Assembly: GCA_012728155.1 (NCBI GenBank)
Contig: JAAYFR010000186.1
Span: 1 to 15,597 of the forward strand
DNA from: Bacteroidales bacterium
Lineage (GTDB): Bacteria; Bacteroidota; Bacteroidia; Bacteroidales; Dysgonomonadaceae
Length of the DNA stretch: 15,597 nucleotides
Direction of reading: 5' to 3'
This document shows, in pieces, positions 1-6,258 of the stretch. Made by a program: the position numbers and the translations under genes. How positions within the stretch are numbered: position 1 is the stretch's first letter; each line of letters opens with the position of its first letter. Under the pieces are notes generated by a model. The model was not told the origin of the DNA and searched no databases. It worked only from the letters and a program-made list of their open reading frames with translations.

Positions 1-267
1 GAGAATAGCTTCTGTTCCACCGAAGATAATTGTCAGCAGTGAGAGCACAAAAAGCAACAGGTACATGGTCCCGAAAATGCTTCTGAAATCTGTCAGTGTA
101 TCTCCTTTGGTCATTGGGCGTTTCTGTTTTTGTGGCGTAACTGCTTTTTCGGTTTCAATTTGTTGCATAATGCGGTATTTCAGGTTCTCTGGAGCCTGAA
201 TTTTTGAGGATTGCATCATTTGTCGAATGATATCCTCTTCTGGTTGTATATTTTTCTTTTCTGTCAT
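1..267 (-). CDS. Partial membrane protein encoded after an ECF sigma factor (possible anti-sigma partner)
   Basis: The frame is open from an ATG at 267 to the window edge, giving 89 residues of a longer protein whose C-terminus is missing. The first ~55 residues are polar and charged, rich in Q, K and E, and are followed by a hydrophobic stretch (about residues 69-84, YLLLFVLSLLTIIF) that looks like a transmembrane helix. A short cytoplasmic N-terminal segment followed by a membrane helix, encoded 9 bases after the sigma-factor stop, is the usual layout of sigma-associated membrane proteins and anti-sigma factors. No zinc-binding HxxxCxxC motif of the ZAS type is visible in the part present, so the anti-sigma role is inferred from position only. 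The tight spacing implies translation from the same mRNA as the sigma factor. The gene is certain; the function is not. Confidence 0.72.
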   Translation of the reverse strand, partial: MTEKKNIQPEEDIIRQMMQSSKIQAPENLKYRIMQQIETEKAVTPQKQKRPMTKGDTLTDFRSIFGTMYLLLFVLSLLTIIFGGTEAIL

Positions 268-276
268 AATTTTTTT

Positions 277-849
277 TTAGGAAGAGGGCAAGAGTTGATC
301 CTCTGCAATTTCTCCATAATGTTGCATGAGCATCTCCTTGAATAACTTTCTTGCCCTGAACAGTTTCACTTTTACATTCGATTCGTTCAATCCCGTTATT
401 TTCGCAATATCCTTGACCGGATTCTCTTCCATATAATATAACGTGAGTAATAAAGCATCCCCTTTGGGCATTTTTTGCAAGATTTCACCCACCATCTCTT
501 TTTGTTCACTATGCTCTATATTGAGATCTGCTGGATTGCCGGATAGATGAACCGCATTCTCCATATCAGTTTCGTGGGTACTTGTCCATATTTTCGATTT
601 CGTGAGTGTCACCGCCGTGTTGTACACAATGCGGTAGAGCCATGTGGAGAATTTGCTGTCGGCGCGGAAACTATGTAAATTACGGTATGCCTTCACGAAA
701 CTATCCTGCACGACATCTTCCGCATCCTGTAAGTTGCCGCAAATCCGGTAGGCGATGGTGATCGCCATCTCCTGATAGGTCTCGACAAAGTAGCTGAACG
801 CGGAAGTATTGCCTGAGAGCACTTGCTTCACATACAGTTGTTCGTTCAT
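277..849 (-). CDS. ECF-type RNA polymerase sigma factor
   Basis: A 190-residue sigma-70 family protein of the extracytoplasmic-function class. Region 2 spans about residues 18-84, with the AEDVVQDSFVKAYRNL core-binding segment and the STWLYRIVYNTA promoter-melting helix. Region 4 spans about 120-173, with the IAKITGLNESNVKVKLFRARK helix-turn-helix that reads the -35 element. Regions 1 and 3 are absent, and the length is normal for ECF factors. I place the start at the ATG at 849; a GTG one codon upstream (852) is possible but less likely. The gene lies 10 bases after the DUF6249 gene and 9 bases before the next membrane-protein gene, so the three are probably one operon. ECF factors normally redirect RNA polymerase to a small envelope- or stress-related regulon. 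The inducing signal cannot be read from the sequence. Confidence 0.93.
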   Translation of the reverse strand: MNEQLYVKQVLSGNTSAFSYFVETYQEMAITIAYRICGNLQDAEDVVQDSFVKAYRNLHSFRADSKFSTWLYRIVYNTAVTLTKSKIWTSTHETDMENAVHLSGNPADLNIEHSEQKEMVGEILQKMPKGDALLLTLYYMEENPVKDIAKITGLNESNVKVKLFRARKLFKEMLMQHYGEIAEDQLLPSS

Positions 850-859
850 CACACCGATA

Positions 860-1258
860 TTATTCCTGTGGGAAGTCGGTTGTTTCGGGTTCCAGCTTCA
901 TATTTCTCGTGGTGAAGAAATATACCAGGTAACCTATCCCAAGGAAAAGTAAGATGGATGCAGCATAAATCCAGAACGCTTTTTCATCCGACAAGCTCAT
1001 CCCTTCGGTGATGGAGAATCCCACCAGTATTCCCGCGGCGATACCGATAAGGACAATTCCGTTCCGAAGTGATACGAATCTATTGGGATTCTTTTTTTGT
1101 CGTATTTCTTCTTCGGGCATAATCCCTTGTGAAATGAGTGACATACGTTCTCTGTTTCGCAAATTGACTTTTCTTATTTCCAATATTATCCAGAGAAGGA
1201 CAACCGGAAATCCAAAGACACTGACAATTGCAACGATCGGGATCAAAATATCTTCCAT
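860..1258 (-). CDS. DUF6249-type three-helix membrane protein, first gene of sigma-factor operon
   Basis: A 132-residue integral membrane protein starting MEDILIPIVA. It has one hydrophobic helix at about residues 4-26, a basic loop with a short MPEEEIRQKK-type segment, and a hairpin of two more helices at about 64-84 and 94-113. This architecture matches small Bacteroidetes proteins annotated DUF6249 that commonly sit beside ECF sigma factors; the family assignment is from memory of the pattern. A longer frame runs to an ATG at 1375, but the extra 39 codons are unlike the rest of the protein and overlap a good promoter at 1306-1336, so the ATG at 1258 is preferred. It may sense or transmit a membrane signal to the sigma factor, but no catalytic motif is present. 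Confidence 0.82.
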   Translation of the reverse strand: MEDILIPIVAIVSVFGFPVVLLWIILEIRKVNLRNRERMSLISQGIMPEEEIRQKKNPNRFVSLRNGIVLIGIAAGILVGFSITEGMSLSDEKAFWIYAASILLFLGIGYLVYFFTTRNMKLEPETTDFPQE

Positions 1259-1305
1259 AAATTTTAAATTTGAAAAGTGAATGTTTTCGTTACACAAGAG
1301 CAGAA

Positions 1306-1336
1306 CAAATTTATTTGTTTTGGCGAGTGCGGAAAA
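1306..1336 (-). promoter_or_regulatory. Bacteroidetes-type promoter for the sigma-factor operon
   Basis: On the minus strand, TTTT (1336-1333) is followed after 19 bases by TAAATTTG (1313-1306), a full match to the Bacteroidetes -7 consensus TAnnTTTG with a near-consensus -33 box. Transcription would begin near 1299, leaving a leader of about 40 bases before the ATG at 1258. It excludes the longer reading frame beginning at 1375. Confidence 0.55.
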
Positions 1337-1530
1337 CGACCAATGTAATTGAATTAATAAATTGTGTACATTCATAAGACAGTCACTTCTACGGATCGGT
1401 TACAAAAAAAGGGATTTTTTTCTCTTATGCCATGGCAAGCAAATATTTAACCTAAGTGGATTATTTTCGGTAGAGAGCGAAATATTGTGTTTTCAGGGTA
1501 TTGACATCAAAGAGCACATCAACCTCAAAC

Positions 1531-1693
1531 TGCACGCCAGCACACACCAAAACGCTACTGGAAATACCTTCCGGAAATCCAGCAGCTTTCTTGTATGGCA
1601 ATAGTTTGTTTCGGTTGTCGCCCTGTACCGAAACAGTGCAGCTCTTCATCTTTAAAGAATGAATCTGCACTGCTTCGGATAATAGGGCGTGCA
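1531..1693 (-). ncRNA. Candidate structured RNA (three-way junction) downstream of mscL
   Basis: Read on the minus strand, three nested pairings form a closed domain. A perfect 8-bp closing stem joins TGCACGCC (1693-1686) to GGCGTGCA (1538-1531). Hairpin 1 is a 14-bp stem of 1678-1665 with 1641-1628, extended by a 5-bp TTCAT/ATGAA apical stem. Hairpin 2 is a 9-bp stem of 1586-1578 with 1562-1554, containing a CC-GGAA-GG tip with a GNRA-type tetraloop. The single imperfect pair in each hairpin is G.U on this strand and would be A.C on the other, which favours a minus-strand RNA. It begins 16 bases after the mscL stop, so it could be a 3' UTR element of mscL, a separate small RNA, or part of a long leader of the sigma operon. 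No clear own promoter or U-tract terminator is seen. An overlapping 77-codon frame means a small protein cannot be excluded. Confidence 0.35.
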
Positions 1694-1708
1694 CTATTCG
1701 CTTACAGA

Positions 1709-2125
1709 TTATTTCTTTTTCAATAAGTCGCGGATCTCTGTCAGCAATGTTTCTTCTTTTGTGGGTTCCGCAGGAGCTGCAGGTGCCTCTTCTTTCTTGT
1801 GTTTTAGGGAGTTCATCGCTTTGATTACCAGGAAAATGGAGGTCCCGATGATCAGGAAGTCGACAACCGTTTGAATGAAAGCGCCATAATTCCAGCTAAC
1901 GGCCGGTGCAACCACTTCCGTCCCTTCCATCACCGCCTGTCTTAAAATAAGCTTCAGGTCTGTAAATTGCCCCTGATCTGAGATCAACGCAAGCGGTGGC
2001 ATAAGGATATCGTTCACGAAAGATGTGACGATCTTGCCAAAAGCGCCACCAATTACAATACCTACGGCCATGTCTACCACACTGCCGCGCATCAAGAATT
2101 CTTTTAGTTCTGATTTGAATGACAT
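1709..2125 (-). CDS. mscL: Large-conductance mechanosensitive channel MscL
   Basis: A 138-residue inner-membrane channel that opens under membrane tension and releases solutes on hypo-osmotic shock. The N-terminal amphipathic helix and first transmembrane helix show the hallmark FLMRGSVVDMAVGIVIGGAFG (residues 10-30, glycine/alanine-rich pore) followed by VTSFVNDILMPP (33-44). A periplasmic loop of about 30 residues and TM2 (79-103, with the conserved NYGAFIQTVVDFLIIG region) follow. The C-terminus has a charged AP-rich linker and the LLTEIRDLL bundle helix (127-135). Length is typical. The frame extends 17 codons further upstream, but ATG 2125 begins the conserved MSFKSELKEF and is the right start. 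It appears monocistronic, with its own promoter at 2146-2177 and a possible structured RNA directly after it. Confidence 0.97.
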   Translation of the reverse strand: MSFKSELKEFLMRGSVVDMAVGIVIGGAFGKIVTSFVNDILMPPLALISDQGQFTDLKLILRQAVMEGTEVVAPAVSWNYGAFIQTVVDFLIIGTSIFLVIKAMNSLKHKKEEAPAAPAEPTKEETLLTEIRDLLKKK

Positions 2126-2145
2126 AGTTTTTTGATTAATTCGTT

Positions 2146-2177
2146 TAAAAATAAGTACCACACTCAATATCGTCAAG
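2146..2177 (-). promoter_or_regulatory. Probable mscL promoter
   Basis: On the minus strand, CTTG (2177-2174) is separated by 20 bases from TATTTTTA (2153-2146). This is a near match to the Bacteroidetes -33 TTTG / -7 TAnnTTTG pattern, with one mismatch in each box. The start of transcription would be about 15 bases before the mscL ATG. It lies inside the upstream extension of the reading frame, supporting the start at 2125. Confidence 0.4.
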
Positions 2178-2386
2178 ATAAGTTTTTTATCTCCATCTAA
2201 CCAAATAGTCCCGCATCGAGCAAAACAGATAGATTTTGCACTTGCTTAACCAAAAAGTTTCTTTTACAAAGTAAACAAAAAAATGTGAAAGAGACTGTTT
2301 TAGTAGAGAAATTTAGCCAAATAGTGTGTGCTTATTCCACCCTTTGGTTCGATGTTGGGAAAAAGATATCCTGACTGACCCATTTT

Positions 2387-3622
2387 TCAGAGAACTTCCA
2401 GCGATTTAACCGATCTATGGATGATATCAATCGCCTCCTTCAGCTCCTCTTCAGTGATCACCAACGGTGGTGCGAACCGGATAATGTGATCGTGGGTCGG
2501 TTTTGCCAACAGGCCATTTTCAGCCATCTTCAGGCAAACATCCCATGCTTGCTTGCCGTTATATGGTTCGATTACCACGGCGTTAAGCAATCCTTTGCCT
2601 CTGATCTCCCTGATGAAAGGGCTTTCTATCTTCTGCATCTCTTTCCGGAAGAATGTTCCCAAGGAGTCCGCTTTTTCGGCCAGTTTCTCCTCTTCCACCA
2701 CCTCTAATGCGGCGGTTGCCACTTTACAGGCCAAGGGAAATCCGCCGAAGGTGGATCCATGCTGACCGGGGCGGATGGTGAGAATGATCTCGTCATCTGC
2801 CAATACCGCCGAAACAGGGAGTACACCACCGGAGATCGCCTTTCCGAGGATCACAATATCGGGACGGATCTCTTCATGATCGCAGCAGAGCTTTCGTCCG
2901 GTACGGGCAATGCCGGTCTGCACTTCATCGGCAATAAAAAGCACATTGTATTTCTTGCAAAGGTCATAACAGCTCTTCAGATATCCGTCGTCGGGTACGT
3001 TTACCCCTGCTTCCCCCTGGATGGGTTCCACCAGGAATCCTGCGATGGTAGCTGCCCTCTTTTCCAGAAGGGAGGCAAGTGCTTTTGGATCGTTGTAGGG
3101 GATGATTTCGAAACCGGGGGTGTAAGGCCCATAGTCGGCACGGGCGCCGGGATCGGTAGAGAGGGAGACGATAGAGATAGTCCTGCCATGAAAATTGCCT
3201 TCACAGGCAATGATTACTGCTTCATTTTCAGGAATTCCCTTTCTCCGGTAACCCCATTTCCGGGTCAGCTTCAATGCGGTCTCCACCGCTTCGGCACCGC
3301 TGTTCATCGGTAAAACCTTGTCGTATCCGAAATAATCGTGGATAAACTTTTCATAGGGTCCCAACGCGTCGTTATGGAAGGCGCGTGAAGTCAGACAGAG
3401 CTTTTCGGCCTGCTCTTTGAGTGCTGCGACAATCTTGGGGTGGCAGTGGCCCTGATTTACGGCGGAGTAGGCCGACAGGAAATCGAAATATCTCTTTCCA
3501 TCTACGTCCCAGACAAAACAACCCTTCCCGCTGGACAATACTACCGGCAGGGGATGGTAGTTGTGTGCCCCGTATCTCTCTTCCAGGCCGATATGTTGTT
3601 TTGTTGCGGCTGAAAACTCCAT
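2387..3622 (-). CDS. rocD: Ornithine aminotransferase (ornithine--oxo-acid transaminase)
   Basis: A 411-residue class-III PLP-dependent aminotransferase that transfers the delta-amino group of ornithine to 2-oxoglutarate, yielding glutamate-5-semialdehyde and glutamate. It links arginine/ornithine and proline/glutamate metabolism in the cytoplasm. Visible family features are the N-terminal GAHNYHPLPVVLSSGKG segment (18-34), MNSGAEAVETALKL (106-119) for phosphate binding, GNFHGRT (142-148), the DEVQTG motif (232-237) whose Asp contacts the PLP ring nitrogen, and the Schiff-base lysine in ILGKAISGG (Lys261). The GSTFGGFPLACKVA segment near 290 also fits OAT. The whole protein aligns end to end with RocD rather than with acetylornithine aminotransferase (ArgD), judged by the N-terminus and the STFGG-P segment. 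Its ATG is 59 bases after the DUF1080 gene, so read-through from that gene's promoter is possible, and no separate promoter is obvious. Confidence 0.95.
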   Translation of the reverse strand: MEFSAATKQHIGLEERYGAHNYHPLPVVLSSGKGCFVWDVDGKRYFDFLSAYSAVNQGHCHPKIVAALKEQAEKLCLTSRAFHNDALGPYEKFIHDYFGYDKVLPMNSGAEAVETALKLTRKWGYRRKGIPENEAVIIACEGNFHGRTISIVSLSTDPGARADYGPYTPGFEIIPYNDPKALASLLEKRAATIAGFLVEPIQGEAGVNVPDDGYLKSCYDLCKKYNVLFIADEVQTGIARTGRKLCCDHEEIRPDIVILGKAISGGVLPVSAVLADDEIILTIRPGQHGSTFGGFPLACKVATAALEVVEEEKLAEKADSLGTFFRKEMQKIESPFIREIRGKGLLNAVVIEPYNGKQAWDVCLKMAENGLLAKPTHDHIIRFAPPLVITEEELKEAIDIIHRSVKSLEVL

Positions 3623-3681
3623 ATTGAAATCTGTTTAATTATTTATGGTGCTGTTGTATCTACTTCTCGTAAACCGCTTCC

Positions 3682-4320
3682 TTATATTTCTGTCAGCACC
3701 AGGTTGCGGAATTGTACCTCTTTGCCTTCACTTTGGAGCCCTATATGGCCTGTTTTTACCTTGCTGGTCGCTTCGTTCTGTAATACACCGTTGACAAAGA
3801 CCGAAATAGCTCCATCTTTTACCGAGATCTTCATCTTGTTCCACTCTCCGGTCGGTTTCTCACTGGAGGGGTGCATTTTTTCGATCACAGGAAATTTAGG
3901 ACGTTCCGTTGCTCCTTCGGGCAGCCTGTATTCGTTGAGGTCAGAACCATTTAACAACACAAAGTCACCTGCCTTTCCCGCCATCAGCTGGCATTCTACT
4001 CCCTTTGGAAATGGATTGGCAGGATCTTCAATCAGGATAAAAACGCCGCTGTTACTTGCTTCTCCCCCCCAACGGTATTCCAGTTCGAGCGTAAAATTAG
4101 CATACTTCTCTTTTGTGTACATGTAGCCGAAAGGCTCACCTTTTATCGAGATTACCCCCTCTTTTACCCGGTATACCTGCTCCCCGGGGAGTGCATCGTT
4201 TTCAACGACAAAGTTCCAGTTCGAAAGGTCTTTGCCATTGAAAAGGTCATTGGACTTTTGTCCGCAAGCTGTAACTAAAACAGCCAATAGAATAGCAATT
4301 GATAGTTTTGTCTTCTGCAT
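3682..4320 (-). CDS. DUF1080 (3-keto-disaccharide hydrolase family) lipoprotein
   Basis: A 212-residue exported protein. The N-terminus is a lipoprotein signal: basic MQKTK, a hydrophobic core, then LVTAC with Cys19 as the lipidation site. No acidic cluster directly follows the cysteine, so the Bacteroidetes surface-export signal is not evident and a periplasm-facing location is the safer guess. The mature part is a single concanavalin-like beta-sandwich of the DUF1080 family. It has LFNGKDLSNWNF (26-37), the ASNSGVFI segment, ECQLMAGKAGD, GEWNKMKISVKDG, and the closing TGHIGLQSEGKEVQFRNLVL block. Members act on or bind saccharides, and some hydrolyse 3-keto-glycosides; the substrate here cannot be predicted. 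A seven-G run on the coding strand encodes W-G-G at about residue 86. The gene is divergent from porX across a 288-base spacer. Confidence 0.9.
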   Translation of the reverse strand: MQKTKLSIAILLAVLVTACGQKSNDLFNGKDLSNWNFVVENDALPGEQVYRVKEGVISIKGEPFGYMYTKEKYANFTLELEYRWGGEASNSGVFILIEDPANPFPKGVECQLMAGKAGDFVLLNGSDLNEYRLPEGATERPKFPVIEKMHPSSEKPTGEWNKMKISVKDGAISVFVNGVLQNEATSKVKTGHIGLQSEGKEVQFRNLVLTEI

Positions 4321-4351
4321 CTGTATGAATTTAAATTAGTTATATCTCCTG

Positions 4352-4385
4352 CAAATTAAGAAAATTTTCTCCGATTTTTTTCAAT
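4352..4385 (-). promoter_or_regulatory. Possible promoter of the DUF1080-rocD unit
   Basis: On the minus strand, ATTG (4385-4382) is followed after 22 bases by TTAATTTG (4359-4352), which differs from TAnnTTTG at one position. The spacer is slightly long for the 19-21 base norm. The start would be about 25 bases before the ATG at 4320. An AGAAAATTTTCT palindrome (4359-4370) falls inside the spacer. Confidence 0.35.
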
Positions 4386-4489
4386 GTCGGTTATCTTTTT
4401 GTATGACCAATAGATCACGATCCGAGAGAGAATGATCTGGTATCAAAAATAGAGAAAAAAAATGGAATATGAAAACCTCTACAGTTTTT

Positions 4490-4508
4490 CCAATAGCCGG
4501 ACTATTGG
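4490..4508. repeat. Perfect 7-bp inverted repeat upstream of porX
   Basis: CCAATAG (4490-4496) and CTATTGG (4502-4508) are perfect inverted copies separated by CCGGA. No run of T follows on either strand, so this does not look like a terminator. It lies about 55 bases before the candidate porX promoter and could be a protein-binding site, though nothing identifies the binder. Confidence 0.35.
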
Positions 4509-4563
4509 GAATAACTTCTCAAAAAAAGTAAAATAATTGTGAGATATGTTGGAAATAGATACA

Positions 4564-4594
4564 TTTGTTGCTATTCTGATCACAAATAGATTAA
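4564..4594 (+). promoter_or_regulatory. Possible porX promoter
   Basis: TTTG (4564-4567), a 19-base spacer and TAGATTAA (4587-4594) give a perfect -33 box and a partial -7 box. The position would put the transcript start only a few bases before the ATG at 4609. It falls inside the longer reading frame that opens at 4546, which argues for the internal start. Confidence 0.3.
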
Positions 4595-4608
4595 GAGGAT
4601 TCAAACGG

Positions 4609-6153
4609 ATGGTCAAAGCACGGTTGCTCTGGGTAGATGACGAGATAGATCTCCTGAAACCATATATTCTTTTTCTGGAAGAGAAGGGATATGGGGCACA
4701 GTGCGTCAATAATGGCCGTGATGCGATTGAGATATGTCGTTCACAACGGTTCGACATCGTTTTCCTGGATGAACAGATGCCCGGTTTATCCGGACTGGAG
4801 ACGCTCGAAGAGCTGCATTCATCCTACCCCGAAATGCCGGTGGTGATGGTTACCAAAAGTGAGGATGAAGGAATTATGAACCGTGCTATCGGAAAAAAGA
4901 TAACCGATTACCTTATCAAACCGGTCAACCCCAATCAGGTGCTGATGAGTATCAAGAAGATACTTGAGCAGGATGAACGTATGGCGGAAGTGGTGACACA
5001 GGAATACCGTGATCTGTTTAATCCTCTGGTTGTCGAGATGGGGAATTGCCGGACGGCAGACGATTGGATATCGATATATGGAAAACTGGTAAATTGGGAG
5101 TTGAAGTTGGAGCAGACGCAAAACCCGATGCGTGAAATGGTGACGGCCCAAAAAGCGGAGGCAAACCGCCTTTTTGCCAGATTTATCCGGAAAAATTATG
5201 AGAAGTGGATAAGAGAAGGTGGCGACCGTCCCGTGATGAGCCCCGACCTGTTCGACCGGTTTGTATTCCCTTCTGTCGATCAAGGGGAGAAGCTTTTTTT
5301 CATTTTGATTGATAATTTTCGCCTCGATCAGTGGAAAGAGGTGAAAGATGTGGTGGGAGAGTTTTTTACCTGCAGGGAGGATATCTATTTTTCTATCCTG
5401 CCTACTGCCACACCCTATGCTCGAAATGCCCTCTTTTCAGGATTGATGCCGAAACAGATATCGGAGATATTCCCCGATCTTTGGGTAGATGAGTCACAAG
5501 ATGAGGGAAAGAACCTGCATGAAGAGTTGCTCTTTAAAGCATTTCTGGAACGACATGGGAGAGATTGTAATTTTTCCTACCATAAGATCAACAGGAACCA
5601 GGAAGGCGAAAAGTTGGTTGCCCGGTTCGAGGAATTGGAGAGATATGACTTGAATTTGTTGGTATTCAATTTTATCGATCTCCTTTCACATACCCGTACG
5701 GAATCGACAATGATCCGGGAGCTGGCGCCTGATGAGTCGGCATACCGTTCACTCACCCGGTCGTGGTTCTTGCACTCCTCCTTGCCCGCTCTTCTGGGGA
5801 AGATAGCAGAAAGAGGATATAAAGCGGTGCTTACCACCGACCATGGATCCATCAGGGTGAAAAGGGGGGTGAAAGTGCTTGGAGATAGGGAGACCGGGAC
5901 AAACCTTCGCTATAAGTCGGGGAAGAATCTGGGGTATGACCCCAAGGGAGTATTCGATATTCTCCACCCCGAAAATGTTGGATTGACATCCCCCCATATG
6001 AGTAGCCGTTATATCTTCGCAGTGAATGATGATTTTTTTGTCTATCCAAACAACTATAATCAGTACTGCTCCTATTATGAGGATAGTTTTCAGCATGGGG
6101 GTGTCTCCATGGAAGAGATGATGATCCCGGTGGTTACACTAATTTCAAAATAG
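4609..6153 (+). CDS. porX: PorX, response regulator with PglZ/alkaline-phosphatase-like domain (type IX secretion)
   Basis: A 514-residue two-domain cytoplasmic regulator. Residues 1-120 are a CheY-like receiver with the acidic pocket Asp10-Asp11, phospho-acceptor Asp54 in VFLDEQMPG, Thr82 and Lys104 (IKPVNPNQ). A helical linker (about 125-200) leads to a PglZ domain of the alkaline-phosphatase fold. This keeps the metal-site signatures LIDNFR (Asp235), LPTATPYARNALF (264-276, candidate nucleophile Thr), TTDHG (Asp411-His412) and QHGG (His496). In Porphyromonas gingivalis PorX works with the kinase PorY to control expression of type IX secretion genes, and the PglZ part has zinc-dependent phosphodiesterase activity. 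The match to that protein is extensive in both halves. ATG 4609 is chosen over 4546, because MVKARLLWVDDE aligns with the family start and the 21 extra residues do not. tsaE follows. No porY lies in the window. Confidence 0.95.
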   Translation: MVKARLLWVDDEIDLLKPYILFLEEKGYGAQCVNNGRDAIEICRSQRFDIVFLDEQMPGLSGLETLEELHSSYPEMPVVMVTKSEDEGIMNRAIGKKITDYLIKPVNPNQVLMSIKKILEQDERMAEVVTQEYRDLFNPLVVEMGNCRTADDWISIYGKLVNWELKLEQTQNPMREMVTAQKAEANRLFARFIRKNYEKWIREGGDRPVMSPDLFDRFVFPSVDQGEKLFFILIDNFRLDQWKEVKDVVGEFFTCREDIYFSILPTATPYARNALFSGLMPKQISEIFPDLWVDESQDEGKNLHEELLFKAFLERHGRDCNFSYHKINRNQEGEKLVARFEELERYDLNLLVFNFIDLLSHTRTESTMIRELAPDESAYRSLTRSWFLHSSLPALLGKIAERGYKAVLTTDHGSIRVKRGVKVLGDRETGTNLRYKSGKNLGYDPKGVFDILHPENVGLTSPHMSSRYIFAVNDDFFVYPNNYNQYCSYYEDSFQHGGVSMEEMMIPVVTLISK

Positions 6154-6213
6154 AGAATTGCCAATTGTTGATGACCGGTTTTATTATTCGCATTGGCTCT
6201 ACTCATTCCGATT

Positions 6214-6229
6214 TCCCGATCAATCGGGA
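6214..6229. repeat. Short inverted repeat between porX and tsaE
   Basis: TCCCGAT (6214-6220) and ATCGGGA (6223-6229) are perfect inverted copies with a two-base centre. It sits in the 105-base gap between the porX stop and the tsaE start. No T-run follows, so read-through is likely. It may be a small hairpin in the joint transcript or a palindromic binding site. Confidence 0.3.
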
Positions 6230-6258
6230 GAAGTTGTCGAAATTATCACATTAAACTG

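Larger units (their letters stand above)
1259..1708. other. Intergenic region between mscL and the sigma-factor operon
   Basis: These 450 bases hold no protein gene I can defend. They contain the operon promoter (1306-1336), an A7-GGGA-T7 inverted repeat (1404-1421), a TGCCATGGCA palindrome near 1430, and the candidate structured RNA (1531-1693). A minus-strand frame (1461-1694, 77 codons from a GTG, or 62 from the ATG at 1649) overlaps the RNA candidate. Its product resembles no family I know, and no Shine-Dalgarno is visible, so it is not called as a gene. Confidence 0.6.

Noticed and set aside
850..852. GTG one codon before the sigma-factor ATG as start
   Set aside because: The ATG at 849 gives the same protein less one residue and is the more usual start.
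1404..1421. A7-GGGA-T7 inverted repeat as an intrinsic terminator
   Set aside because: The stem is only A-T pairs with no G-C core, too weak to call a terminator on either strand.
1551..1590. CCGGAAGG in hairpin 2 resembles the tip of SRP RNA domain IV
   Set aside because: The SRP symmetric loop sequences (CAGG on one side, AGCAG on the other) are missing around it, and the rest of the domain does not fit 4.5S RNA.
2759..3313. 184-codon plus-strand frame inside rocD
   Set aside because: It is antisense to the PLP-binding core of a well-recognised enzyme, with no motif of its own.
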